Shown here: one piece after another, positions 54,817 through 63,611 of the stretch
Layout: every line of letters starts with the position of its first letter
Numbering within the stretch: position 1 is the stretch's first letter
Origin: Sideroxydans sp. CL21
GTDB lineage: Bacteria > Pseudomonadota > Gammaproteobacteria > Burkholderiales > Gallionellaceae
Assembly: GCF_902459525.1 (NCBI RefSeq)
Contig: NZ_LR699166.1
Coordinates: 1,500,501 to 1,564,500, forward strand
Length of the DNA stretch: 64,000 nt
Reading direction: 5' to 3'
Made by a program: the position numbers and the translations under genes
The notes under the pieces: generated by a model
Seen by the model: the letters and a program-made list of their open reading frames with translations, nothing else
Databases searched by the model: none
What the model was told of the DNA's origin: nothing

Positions 54817-57720
54817 ATGAATAACAGCCCGCGTATGAAATTGATTACGCTTTGCATCGGTGCCGCACTCGCACAGATGGCAAGCCTGTCTGCATTGGCA
54901 GATACCGCAGTAGGTGTGGATACGGTTAACGGCAATGCTTCCAACCCGGGTTATCTTTCCGGCCCCACGCAGATGGATGAAGATATGTCGGCCGTCCAGC
55001 GTTCGCCTTCTGGCCAGATGTACAGCATTCCCATGGTAGACAAACCGGAGGCGCCCAAAGGCCAGCTTGCGGGTGGAATAGATATCGGCGTTATGCAACA
55101 AAGTGACTCCACGCCGTATGCGAAACGAACCGAATATTCGGATCAGCGGAACGGAATCTATTTCAATAACTTCAATTTGTCGGAGGATTCCGAAGGAGCG
55201 CGTTACTTCACCATCAACGGCGGCGGTGTGGGCCGCAAGGACCAGTTTTACGACTTTACGACCGGCAAATATGGCAGCTGGAAGGTGAAGACTTTTTACA
55301 ACGAAACGATGCACGTTTTTACCGACACATGGAAATCGCTCTACAGCGGCGAAGGTACGGGCAATCTGACTACCGGGCTACCCATGCCAACCATGGTCAC
55401 GACGGGTTCCCCTACCGTGGGTACCGCTGCTTGTACACCGACGGCACCGTGCTGGAGTTATGGTGGCAAAACGTATGCCAATGCTTCCGCTTTGGCCGGG
55501 ATTAACGGAACAACAGGAACGATGACTGCAGCCGGGGTCATTCCTGTTGCTACCGGTGCTGGCGCGACAGGCGCGGTGCAATCCAACATGGCTGCCGCCA
55601 TTGCAGCCAAATTGGCCGCAACTCCCTACAGCGAATTGAGTCTGGTGCGGAAAAAAGGCGGCACACGTGCCGATATCAAACTGACCGACAGCGTGAAAGC
55701 TTATGTCAGCTACACGCTGGAAAAACGCGTGGGTGCGCGGCCTTTTGCAATGAACGACGGCAATGTCTCGACCGAGATCGCGGAACCGATCGATTACAAG
55801 ACGCATGACATGCTGGCAGGCCTCACTTATTCGGATGAGCTGACTCAGGCCAATCTGCGCGCATCTGCTTCCATATTCCGCAATAACATCAACACGCTGA
55901 ATGTCCAGTATGCGCTGCTGGGCTCTGCGGCACCGCAAGGGGCCATACAGCACGCAACTTTCGACCTGCCCCCGGACAATGATGCGTTCAACCTCAAGGG
56001 CGAGTTTGCCCGCAGCTTGCCTGATCTCTGGAAGGGCCGGTTTACCGCAGCTGTTTCTTATGGATCGAATCGCCAGAACGATACCTTGTTAGCCCCTATT
56101 TCGGACGCCCAGAATGCCGATCTGGCAGCTGCCGGCGTGACGGGTTTCACCGGCGCAAATCCTGGTTATGCAGCCAATTCATTATTGGTCAGCAATTGGA
56201 ACACCACCAACGCATTGAGCCAGAAGACTGCGAATCAGCGCATCGACAACAAGATGATCAATCTTGGTTTGTCCCTGAACCCGATCGAGGATCTTAACGT
56301 GAAGGGAAGTTACCGTTTCTACGATACGGCCAACAAGGGCGGATATGTTGCTTATAACCCGCTCACCGGCCAGTTCGGTCGCGGCCCCAGCACCGGCAAC
56401 GGTACCGGCGCTGCTGATTTGGTGATAGCACCCGGGGCTGTGGCAGGCAGCTGCTATGCGCTACCCGGCTATCCGGTTGTTCCCGGATGTTCGTCGGCCA
56501 TCCTTGCCAACGGTTCCAACATTCCTGTCTTCGGTCAGGCGCGGTCTACCAGACAGGCAAATTACGGTCTCTCCGCCGATTACGATCTGACCCGGACAAG
56601 CAGCGTGAACGGGGCTCTTGAGCGTGAGGACTTCTATCGCAACTTCAGAGAGCGTGACAAGACCTGGGAAAACAAAATCAAGCTCGGATTCGTCAATCGC
56701 GATTTGTGGGACACGACCCTGCGCATCTCTTTCGAGAACGACACCAAGCGCGGAAGCGCATACAAATACCGGACATTCGCGGATTTGGGTACCGGCTTGC
56801 CCGGGTTGGATGTGGTGACCCAGCTTGCCAATATGAATCCAACGACAGGTGCAGGCTTGCTGGTCAACGGTTCGACATATCCAACGCTCAATGCAAACCT
56901 GTTCAGTCGTTATTCGTCCTTCTTCCGCAAATACGATCAGGCAGACCGCAACCAGAACATCCTGAACACTCGCGTTAACGTCATGGCAACGGAAGACATG
57001 GACGTGGGTGTGAATATGCAGGTCAAAAGAGCCAACTATACGGATTCTTTTTATGGCTTGAAAAAAGACAATCAGGATTCGATTGGGTTCGATCTCAACT
57101 TCCAGCCTTCGATCAGCAGCATCATTACCGCTTTCTACAATTATCAGCAGGGCAGCAAGTCAATGACGATGAACTCCGGAGTGGCAGGGGCCGCATCCTG
57201 CACGATGGCCAATCTGGCTGCTTACGGGTATTCCGCATGTTCCGATACGACGACCGGACTGAACGGAGCGCGCCCATACACCGATACATGGACTTCGAAT
57301 ACTACCGATCGCAACGATGTAATCGGGCTGGGTTTGCAGGAAGATTTGGGTTTCGCCAGACTCGGAATCGACTATACGTTTTCAAAGAGCAACACTCATA
57401 TTTCTTACGACTTCGGCTCCACCGCATTCAGCGCCATTGCCGCCAATAACTCGGCAATGGCCGCGCTTGCGGGCAGTGCTTTGCCTGACATGACTACGCT
57501 GCAAAACACCCTGGCTCTGAACCTGGTCAGGAATATCAATAAGAAAACCACTATTCGTGCGACGTATCGTTTCGAGAGTATGCGAATCGCGGATTGGCAC
57601 TATGACGGTGTAATGCACAACGTAATGGCCGCGTACGATGCCAATACATTGCTGCTGGATTCCGGTCCGATGAACTACCACGTCAGCACCTTTGGTGTGA
57701 TGCTGAACTACAAGTTGTAA
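54817..57720 (+). CDS. mtoB: MtrB/PioB-family outer-membrane porin MtoB
   Basis: 967 residues, longer than MtrB of Shewanella (about 700). Signal peptide ends near SALA before DTAVGV. The rest is mostly alternating beta-strands with long Gly/Asn/Thr loops, consistent with a large barrel ending in MLNYKL. The barrel sheaths MtoA, giving an insulated electron path. I choose the ATG at 54817 because GGAGG lies six bases upstream and the signal peptide then starts properly; an in-frame ATG at 54760 would add 19 residues. Two insertions rich in Thr/Ala/Gly (near residues 175-260 and 530-590) explain part of the extra length. A strong terminator follows. Confidence 0.9.
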   Translation: MNNSPRMKLITLCIGAALAQMASLSALADTAVGVDTVNGNASNPGYLSGPTQMDEDMSAVQRSPSGQMYSIPMVDKPEAPKGQLAGGIDIGVMQQSDSTPYAKRTEYSDQRNGIYFNNFNLSEDSEGARYFTINGGGVGRKDQFYDFTTGKYGSWKVKTFYNETMHVFTDTWKSLYSGEGTGNLTTGLPMPTMVTTGSPTVGTAACTPTAPCWSYGGKTYANASALAGINGTTGTMTAAGVIPVATGAGATGAVQSNMAAAIAAKLAATPYSELSLVRKKGGTRADIKLTDSVKAYVSYTLEKRVGARPFAMNDGNVSTEIAEPIDYKTHDMLAGLTYSDELTQANLRASASIFRNNINTLNVQYALLGSAAPQGAIQHATFDLPPDNDAFNLKGEFARSLPDLWKGRFTAAVSYGSNRQNDTLLAPISDAQNADLAAAGVTGFTGANPGYAANSLLVSNWNTTNALSQKTANQRIDNKMINLGLSLNPIEDLNVKGSYRFYDTANKGGYVAYNPLTGQFGRGPSTGNGTGAADLVIAPGAVAGSCYALPGYPVVPGCSSAILANGSNIPVFGQARSTRQANYGLSADYDLTRTSSVNGALEREDFYRNFRERDKTWENKIKLGFVNRDLWDTTLRISFENDTKRGSAYKYRTFADLGTGLPGLDVVTQLANMNPTTGAGLLVNGSTYPTLNANLFSRYSSFFRKYDQADRNQNILNTRVNVMATEDMDVGVNMQVKRANYTDSFYGLKKDNQDSIGFDLNFQPSISSIITAFYNYQQGSKSMTMNSGVAGAASCTMANLAAYGYSACSDTTTGLNGARPYTDTWTSNTTDRNDVIGLGLQEDLGFARLGIDYTFSKSNTHISYDFGSTAFSAIAANNSAMAALAGSALPDMTTLQNTLALNLVRNINKKTTIRATYRFESMRIADWHYDGVMHNVMAAYDANTLLLDSGPMNYHVSTFGVMLNYKL

Positions 57721-57741
57721 ATGTTTCTTGAGCGACTCATT

Positions 57742-57768
57742 GGGGCCATAGCTTGGCCCCATTTTTTT
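57742..57768 (+). terminator. Intrinsic terminator after mtoB
   Basis: GGGGCCA (57742-57748), loop TAGCT, TGGCCCC (57754-57760), then A and seven T. This is a textbook Rho-independent terminator 22 bases after the mtoB stop, closing the mtoAB unit. Confidence 0.93.
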
Positions 57769-57831
57769 GAATTCGACTCAGGGCAAGCTTCAAATTCGTA
57801 TGACTTGATTGATAGTTAAGGAGAATTTTCT

Positions 57832-58245
57832 TTGAGCAAATTACTTTTGTTGGCAGCTTTCGTTTCGATATCGGGCATTGCTGCCGCACAAACGGAGGGT
57901 AAGAATGCTATTCAGCCAAGTGAAGCCGTTTACTTGCCGCATGGTGGCATGTTGACCACGACTGGGACGGGTATGCCGCCCGGTCATACCAGGGAAATTC
58001 CTGCCGATACCCAACTGGTGAATAACGGCACGGTGCTGGAAGTGATCGACACGGACACGTATACCTACCTTCAGGTGACTACAGAAAAGGGCCCGCTGTG
58101 GCTTGCGGTTTATAAGACGAAAGTCGCCAAGGGGGTAACAGTCAAGTATTCCAACGGAGTGGCGATGTCCGGATTCTATAGCAAGTCGCTGAATCGTAAA
58201 TTTGATGTGATTGTTTTTGTGGATACTATTGAGCAAATGAAGTGA
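57832..58245 (+). CDS. Small periplasmic protein, NrfJ-like
   Basis: 137 residues. Signal peptide (about 1-19, GIAAA) followed by a beta-rich domain: GTVLEVIDTDTYTYLQVTT, GPLWLAVYKTKVAKGVTVKYSNGVAMSGFYSKSLNRKFDVIVFV (cores TYTYLQV, LWLAV, SKSLNRKFD). This pattern recalls NrfJ/OB-fold proteins found beside multiheme cytochrome genes, where they are thought to help cytochrome function or maturation. It has no cysteine, hence no heme site. The TTG start has AAGGAG eight bases upstream. It lies after the mtoB terminator, so it probably has its own promoter. Confidence 0.65.
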   Translation: MSKLLLLAAFVSISGIAAAQTEGKNAIQPSEAVYLPHGGMLTTTGTGMPPGHTREIPADTQLVNNGTVLEVIDTDTYTYLQVTTEKGPLWLAVYKTKVAKGVTVKYSNGVAMSGFYSKSLNRKFDVIVFVDTIEQMK

Positions 58246-58345
58246 TACGTCCGCAGTCAACCTCGCTCAAAAAGTCTGGTCTTGTGCAAGTTTGCAGAGT
58301 GGTTATTCCCTGTGAAGCTTTGGCCGCGCTGTTTCAGTTGGATGA

Positions 58346-58374
58346 GTGAAGCCCCCCGTTTAATCGTATATAAT
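58346..58374 (+). promoter_or_regulatory. Candidate promoter of the ccm operon
   Basis: TATAAT at 58369-58374 is perfect; the -35 place at 17 bases (58346-58351, GTGAAG) is poor. Just downstream, CCCCG (58376-58380) can pair with CGGGG (58390-58394) in the leader, close to the ccmA start at 58406. Confidence 0.45.
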
Positions 58375-58405
58375 TCCCCGCTGTTCATTTCGGGGTTTTC
58401 CCTAC

Positions 58406-59020
58406 ATGCTGGAAGTCGGCAATCTCGCGTGCAGTCGCGGCGACCATCGGTTGTTTTCCGGATTGAGTTTTACGCTGCATCCCGGACAAATCATGCAGGT
58501 GCAAGGGGCGAACGGTAGCGGCAAGACCAGTTTGCTGCGTACCTTGTGCGGTTTCATCCAGCCGGACGAGGGCCAGATTCTCTGGCGCGGCAAGCGTGTT
58601 CGAGAACTGGGCGAAGATTATTTCGCAGAGCTGTTGTACCTGGGGCACTTGAATGCCATTAAAGACGAGTTGAGCGCGCTGGAAAATCTTCAAATGAGCG
58701 CTGGGTTGGCGGGCTATACGGTGAGCGAGCAGCAGGCCATTGCCGTATTGCGCCGTATGGGCTTGCAGCGTCGTGAACATCTGCCGGTGCGGGTGTTGTC
58801 GCAAGGGCAGCGGCGCAGGGTGGCATTGGCGCGTTTGCTGACTAGCGATGCGCATTTGTGGATACTGGATGAACCATTGACCGCACTCGATGTGGGGGCT
58901 GTGGGGCTGATGCAGGAACTAATCGGCGAACATCTGTCGAACGGGGGCATGACGATTTTCACCACGCACCAGCCGTTGCAAGTGGCGGGCGTGCAGATGC
59001 GGCAGTTGGCACTGTCATGA
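58406..59020 (+). CDS. ccmA: Heme exporter ATPase CcmA
   Basis: ABC ATPase of the system I cytochrome c maturation machine; with CcmB it drives release of holo-CcmE from CcmC. 204 residues with Walker A GANGSGKTSL, signature LSQGQRRRVALARLL and Walker B LWILDEPLTALD. First gene of the ccm operon, encoded 160 bases after the NrfJ-like gene. Its TGA would normally overlap ccmB; here a 148-base repeat element separates them. Confidence 0.95.
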   Translation: MLEVGNLACSRGDHRLFSGLSFTLHPGQIMQVQGANGSGKTSLLRTLCGFIQPDEGQILWRGKRVRELGEDYFAELLYLGHLNAIKDELSALENLQMSAGLAGYTVSEQQAIAVLRRMGLQRREHLPVRVLSQGQRRRVALARLLTSDAHLWILDEPLTALDVGAVGLMQELIGEHLSNGGMTIFTTHQPLQVAGVQMRQLALS

Positions 59021-59168
59021 CACGGTGCGCGAATGCGATGGGTGCGGGAATGACAGTGCAGCACCTTCTCCCGCAAACGGCTGGCTTTACCATAACCAGC
59101 CACTTGCCAGCTTGCTGGCTTAGTGGATTGGCTAGTAGTTTCACCAGTAACGTGTCGAAGGTGCTGTC
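59021..59168. repeat. Intergenic element between ccmA and ccmB
   Basis: Non-coding. Begins CACGGTGCG right after the ccmA TGA and ends at the ccmB ATG. CTGTCATGA occurs at both ends (59012-59020 and 59164-59172). The part from 59078 to 59150 (GGCTGG...CATAACCAGCCACTTG, GGCTTAGTGGATTGGCTAG) recurs nearly unchanged in the ccmC-ccmD gap. It supplies no obvious promoter. Confidence 0.75.
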
Positions 59169-59852
59169 ATGAACAAGCTCTCGCTGTTCGGGTTGCTGGG
59201 ATTGGTAATCCGGCGCGATTTGTTGCTGGCGATGCGTCGCCGTGCCGATGTGCTGACTACACTGATCTTTTTTGTGATGGTGGTGAGTCTGTTCCCTCTG
59301 GGCGTCGGGCCGGAACCGGAGATGTTGCGCAAGATGGCCTCCGGCGTGGTGTGGGTTGCGGCACTGCTGTCTTCCATGTTGTCTCTGCCACGCATGTTTT
59401 CGGCGGACTATCTGGATGGAACGCTGGAGCAGATGCTGCTGGCTCCGCAATCGCTCACCGCCTTGGTGCTGGGCAAGATCGTAGCGCACTGGATGCTGTC
59501 CGGCCTCCCCTTGGTGCTGATTGCGCCGGTGCTGGGATTGCAGTTCGATATGTCGCCGCAGGCGTTGTGGATGCTGGTGGTCGCGCTGTTGCTGGGAACG
59601 CCCATACTGAGCATGATCGGGGCTATCGGTGCGGCGCTCACGCTGGGACTGCGCGGCGGCGGTGTGCTGGTGTCGTTGCTGGTGTTGCCGCTGTGCATTC
59701 CGGTGCTGATCTTCGGCGCGGGCGCAGTGGATGCGGTAAACAGCGGGATGAGTGCTGTTTCCAACTTGTCGTTGCTGGGGGCGTTCATGTTGTTCGCTCT
59801 GGTGTTTACACCGTTCGTGGCGGCGCAGGCGTTACGTATTTCTATGGAGTAG
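59169..59852 (+). CDS. ccmB: Heme exporter membrane protein CcmB
   Basis: 227 residues with six predicted membrane helices and the CcmB features FSADYLDGTLEQMLLAPQSL near residue 80 and a Gly/Leu-rich helix LRGGGVLVSLLVLPLCIPVLI in the second half. It forms the CcmAB transporter with CcmA, part of the complex that frees heme-loaded CcmE. Followed by ccmC after four bases. Confidence 0.94.
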   Translation: MNKLSLFGLLGLVIRRDLLLAMRRRADVLTTLIFFVMVVSLFPLGVGPEPEMLRKMASGVVWVAALLSSMLSLPRMFSADYLDGTLEQMLLAPQSLTALVLGKIVAHWMLSGLPLVLIAPVLGLQFDMSPQALWMLVVALLLGTPILSMIGAIGAALTLGLRGGGVLVSLLVLPLCIPVLIFGAGAVDAVNSGMSAVSNLSLLGAFMLFALVFTPFVAAQALRISME

Positions 59853-59856
59853 AGAT

Positions 59857-60594
59857 TTGGCAATCAACTGGTTTAAATACTCGGCACCCACCACCTTTTA
59901 CGGTCTGGCAGGCAAGCTGATTCCATTTTTTGCGTGGCCCTCTGCGATCTTGTTCGTCATCGGCCTCTATATCGGTTTCTTCGTTGCACCCACCGACGCA
60001 GTGCAGAGTGAAGCCTATCGCATCATGTTCATACATGTTCCGGCTTCCATCCTGTCCATGTTCATCTACCTCATCATGGCGGGTTATGCGGCACTGGGGC
60101 TGATCTTCAAGACACGGCTCTCTGCCATGATGGCGCAAGCCCTGGCGCCGACCGGCGCGCTGTTCGCCTTCATTTCGCTATGGACAGGTGCCCTGTGGGG
60201 CAAGCCGATGTGGGGCGCGTGGTGGGTGTGGGATGCGCGCCTGACTTCCGAATTGATTCTGCTGTTCTTGTATCTGGGCTTCATTTCCCTGCATGCCTCC
60301 ATCGACGATATTCGCCGTGCGGACAAAGCCAGTGCCTTGCTTGCCATCGTCGGCTCCGTGAACGTGCCGATCATCTATTTCTCGGTGAAGTGGTGGAACA
60401 CGTTGCACCAGGGCTCCACCATCAAGTTCAGCGGAACCAGCATGCACATTGCCATGCAAGAGGCCATATTTGCGTTATTGGCCGCATGCTGGCTGTATGT
60501 CATTGCCATGAGCCTGGCCAGGGTGAGAAGCATCATCTTGGAACGCGAAGCCAATACCACCTGGGTGAACAGCCTGCCGGAGGTGCGGTCATGA
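59857..60594 (+). CDS. ccmC: Heme-handling protein CcmC
   Basis: Inner-membrane protein that loads heme onto CcmE. 245 residues, six helices, with the tryptophan-rich WWD motif GKPMWGAWWVWDARLTSELI exposed to the periplasm and flanking heme-ligand histidines (FIHVPAS and SMHIAMQEA). TTG at 59857 is the start, with GGAG nine bases upstream; the longer frame upstream overlaps ccmB. The C-terminus ends at a TGA within GGTCATGA, one copy of a 17-base repeat that recurs at the ccmD start. Confidence 0.94.
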   Translation: MAINWFKYSAPTTFYGLAGKLIPFFAWPSAILFVIGLYIGFFVAPTDAVQSEAYRIMFIHVPASILSMFIYLIMAGYAALGLIFKTRLSAMMAQALAPTGALFAFISLWTGALWGKPMWGAWWVWDARLTSELILLFLYLGFISLHASIDDIRRADKASALLAIVGSVNVPIIYFSVKWWNTLHQGSTIKFSGTSMHIAMQEAIFALLAACWLYVIAMSLARVRSIILEREANTTWVNSLPEVRS

Positions 60595-60940
60595 CACGGT
60601 GCGCCAGCCCTCTATCCAACTTTCCCCCAAGGGGGGAAAGAGCAATCGCCTCCTCTCCCGCAAGCGGGAGAGGATTGAGGAGAGGGGGGGCGACGAGTGC
60701 GGGAATGACCGCATCGCACCTCCTGGATAAATCAACTAGCCATTCGACTAGGCTGCAAAGAGTCGCAGCCAAGTCGCTGGTTATCCCGCAATCTGCTGGC
60801 TTCGCCATAACCAGCCACTTGGCAGCTTGCTGGCTTAGTGGATTGGCTAGTAGTTTTACCAGTAAGGTACCCGCAAGGGGTAGGCCGATGGGATCCCCGC
60901 TGCTGCGCAGCGACCCATTCGCTCTGTCGGAGGTGCGGTC
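60595..60940. repeat. 346-base composite element between ccmC and ccmD
   Basis: Flanked by a 17-base direct repeat, CGGAGGTGCGGTCATGA, at 60578-60594 and 60928-60944. Contents: CACGGTGCG as in the ccmA-ccmB element; a copy of the palindrome CCTCTCCCGCAAGCGGGAGAGG; and a large imperfect hairpin at 60729-60857 whose arms (AACTAGCC...GCTGGTTAT and ATAACCAGC...GGCTAGT) are about 55 bases. The right half matches 59078-59150. No gene is present: frames through it have no ribosome site or family likeness. This is also the only gene-free stretch above 300 bases in the ccm operon. Confidence 0.8.
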
Positions 60941-61126
60941 ATGAATTGGTCTGAATTTTTTGCCATGAACGGTTATGCCTTCTACGTATGGGGATCATAC
61001 GGCGTGGCTTTGTTCGTGTTGGGTGTCGAGATCGTGTTGGTACGCAACCGCAGGAAAAATGCTCTGCGCGAGTTGCGGCTGATGCGCGATGAAATGGGTG
61101 ACGACAAGACAGGAGAAGCGGCATGA
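60941..61126 (+). CDS. ccmD: Heme exporter small protein CcmD
   Basis: 61 residues with one membrane helix (about 12-35) and a charged C-terminal tail ([12 protein letters not shown]), as in CcmD, which holds CcmC and CcmE together. The Tyr-rich N-terminus ([16 protein letters not shown]) is typical. The GGAGGTGCGG before the ATG is part of the direct repeat also present at the ccmC end. Its stop overlaps the ccmE start (ATGA). Confidence 0.92.
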   Translation: MNWSEFFAMNGYAFYVWGSYGVALFVLGVEIVLVRNRRKNALRELRLMRDEMGDDKTGEAA

Positions 61127-61608
61127 CGCCCAGGAAGAAGAGATTGATGTTCATTGTGGCAGGCCTCGCGCTGGTTGGCGCGGCGGTAGGTTTGGTGCTG
61201 TTTGCGCTGAAGAATAACGTCAGCCTGTATTTCACGCCGACCCAGGTCTATAACAAGGAAGCGCCGCAGGGACGAAGCTTCCGTATCGGCGGACTGGTTG
61301 AAAAGGGCAGCCTGCAGAGAGAGAAGGACGGCTTGACTGTGCATTTCATGATCACGGACACGACCAAAACCATGCCCGTGGTCTACGTCGGCATCCTTCC
61401 CGACCTGTTCAAGGAAGGCAAAGGCGTTGTCGCCCAGGGCAAGCTGGAGGATGGCAACGTGTTCCGCGCCGAAGAAGTGCTGGCCAAACATGATGAAAAC
61501 TATATGCCGCCTGAAGCCGCCGATGCATTGAAGAAGGCGGAAGCAGCAAAAACCGCAGCAGCTCAGCCGGGCAACGCTCCGTCCGCCGCCTATCCCGTAA
61601 CCAAATAA
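61123..61608 (+). CDS. ccmE: Periplasmic heme chaperone CcmE
   Basis: 161 residues: N-terminal membrane anchor (about 9-29) and OB-fold domain with [12 protein letters not shown]. The heme-binding motif is [12 protein letters not shown], where the His binds heme covalently (H-x-x-x-Y form). The tail is Ala/Lys-rich. It receives heme from CcmC and passes it to CcmF. Start overlaps ccmD; ccmF follows after 17 bases. Confidence 0.95.
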   Translation: MTPRKKRLMFIVAGLALVGAAVGLVLFALKNNVSLYFTPTQVYNKEAPQGRSFRIGGLVEKGSLQREKDGLTVHFMITDTTKTMPVVYVGILPDLFKEGKGVVAQGKLEDGNVFRAEEVLAKHDENYMPPEAADALKKAEAAKTAAAQPGNAPSAAYPVTK

Positions 61609-61625
61609 TTTTTGAGAGCCTCAGT

Positions 61626-63611
61626 ATGATTCCAGAGATCGGTAATTTCGCACTCATCGTCGCCTTGTTTCTTTCCATCATTCAAGGTGTGATGCCCATC
61701 ATCGGAGCGGCACGCAACAATACGGTGATGATGGGCACGGCACGCACATTGGCGGTTGGCCAGTTTGTCATCGTCACGGTCGCCATCGGCTGTCTGGTGT
61801 ATTCCTTCGTGAACAACGATTTTTCCGTGCTGTACGTTGCCCAGCATTCCAACTCGCAATTGCCGATTCAGTACCGCGTGGCAGCGCTTTGGGGCGGCCA
61901 CGAGGGGTCGCTGTTGCTGTGGACGTTCATCCTGACCGTGTGGACGGTTTCTGTCGCCACATTCAGCCGCCATCTGCCGCAAGAAATGGTGGCGCGCGTG
62001 ATCGGTGTGATGGGGCTTATTTCCACCGGTTTCCTGCTGTTCATGCTGCTGACATCCAATCCGTTTGATCGCCTGTTGCCTGCGGCGATGGACGGAAACG
62101 ATCTGAATCCGTTGCTGCAAGATCCGGGATTGGTGATCCATCCGCCGATGCTGTACATGGGGTATGTCGGATTTTCGGTGGCATTTTCGTTTGCGCTGTC
62201 GGCCTTGTTAGGGGGGAAACTCGATTCAACCTGGGCGCGCTGGTCGCGTCCGTGGACTACCGTGGCGTGGGTGTTCCTCACCATCGGCATCATGTTGGGT
62301 AGCGTTTGGGCATATTACGAATTGGGCTGGGGTGGCTGGTGGTTCTGGGATCCGGTGGAGAATGCCTCGTTCATGCCCTGGCTGGCTGGCACGGCTCTGA
62401 TCCATTCCTTGGCGGTGACGGAAAAGCGCGGGGCGTTCAAGAGCTGGACGGTCTTGCTGGCCATTGCCGCATTCTCGCTCAGTCTGTTGGGGACGTTCCT
62501 CGTTCGGTCGGGCGTGCTGACTTCTGTGCACGCGTTCGCAACCGATCCCAAGCGCGGCATTTTCATTCTTACCTTCCTGGTGGTGGTCATCGGCGCATCC
62601 TTGCTGCTGTTCGCATGGCGGGCACCCAAGATCGGGTTGGGCGGCAAATTCGACCTCATCTCGCGCGAGTCGATGCTGCTCGCCAACAATGTGCTGTTGT
62701 CCGTGGCGTCCGCTTCCGTGTTCTTGGGGACGCTGTATCCGCTGTTCATGGATGCGCTGGGTTTCGGCAAGCTTTCCGTTGGTCCTCCGTACTTCAATGC
62801 CGTGTTCGTTCCCCTGATGGTTCCATTGGTGATGATGATGGGCATGGGTCCGATCGCACGCTGGAAACATGCGACTGTGCCGGATATCTGGCAGCGCGTG
62901 CGCTGGGCGCTGGGCGCCAGCATGGTCATCGCCTTGCTGTTGCCCTTGGTCATGGGTAAATGGACACCGCTAATCGCACTCGGATTGTTGCTGGCCGCCT
63001 GGGTCGTCACCACATCGCTGCTCGATCTGCGCAAGCGCATCGCCGGTTCCGGCGATTTGTTGCTACGTTTAAAAACACCTTCCCGCAGCTACTACGGCAT
63101 GTTGCTGGCTCACCTTGGCATTGCCGTGTTCATTATCGGCGTGACGATGGTCAAAGGTTACGAGACCGAACGCGACGTGCGCATGGATGTCGGCGACACG
63201 GTCGAGGCCGGTGGATATGAGTTCCGCTTCGACGGCGTGATCGACGTGCCCGGCCCCAATTATGTGGCATCGCAAGGCCGGGTGACCGTCAGCAAGGGTG
63301 GCAATCTGGTGACCGAGTTGCATCCTGAAAAGCGTGCGTACAACGTTTCCGGCATGCCGATGACCGAAGCATCCATTCAACCGGGACTCACGCGCGACCT
63401 GTATGTATCGCTGGGCGAGCCGATTCCCGGCACCACTGCCTGGGCCGTGCGTGTTTATATCAAGCCTTTCGTGGACTGGATCTGGTTCGGTTGCCTGATG
63501 ATGGCTATGGGTGGTGTATTGGCGATCAGCGACCGTCGCTATCGAATTCACGCTCGCAAAACGCAGGCCGCCAGCGTGGGCGGAGAGCAATTGAGGGAGA
63601 AGACAGCATGA
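61626..63611 (+). CDS. ccmF: Cytochrome c heme lyase component CcmF
   Basis: 661 residues, about 13-15 helices, with the WWD motif GWGGWWFWDPVENASFMPWL and conserved periplasmic histidines (LLVIHPPMLYMG-like region DPGLVIHPPMLYMGYVG, and TALIHSLAVTEKRG). It takes heme from CcmE and, with CcmH/I, attaches it to CXXCH apocytochromes, so it serves all multiheme proteins in this window. Its stop overlaps the ccmG start (ATGATG). Confidence 0.96.
   Translation: MIPEIGNFALIVALFLSIIQGVMPIIGAARNNTVMMGTARTLAVGQFVIVTVAIGCLVYSFVNNDFSVLYVAQHSNSQLPIQYRVAALWGGHEGSLLLWTFILTVWTVSVATFSRHLPQEMVARVIGVMGLISTGFLLFMLLTSNPFDRLLPAAMDGNDLNPLLQDPGLVIHPPMLYMGYVGFSVAFSFALSALLGGKLDSTWARWSRPWTTVAWVFLTIGIMLGSVWAYYELGWGGWWFWDPVENASFMPWLAGTALIHSLAVTEKRGAFKSWTVLLAIAAFSLSLLGTFLVRSGVLTSVHAFATDPKRGIFILTFLVVVIGASLLLFAWRAPKIGLGGKFDLISRESMLLANNVLLSVASASVFLGTLYPLFMDALGFGKLSVGPPYFNAVFVPLMVPLVMMMGMGPIARWKHATVPDIWQRVRWALGASMVIALLLPLVMGKWTPLIALGLLLAAWVVTTSLLDLRKRIAGSGDLLLRLKTPSRSYYGMLLAHLGIAVFIIGVTMVKGYETERDVRMDVGDTVEAGGYEFRFDGVIDVPGPNYVASQGRVTVSKGGNLVTELHPEKRAYNVSGMPMTEASIQPGLTRDLYVSLGEPIPGTTAWAVRVYIKPFVDWIWFGCLMMAMGGVLAISDRRYRIHARKTQAASVGGEQLREKTA

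Noticed and set aside
57832-58245. The small gene after mtoB as mtoD (monoheme cytochrome).
   Set aside because: The protein contains no cysteine and therefore no CXXCH.
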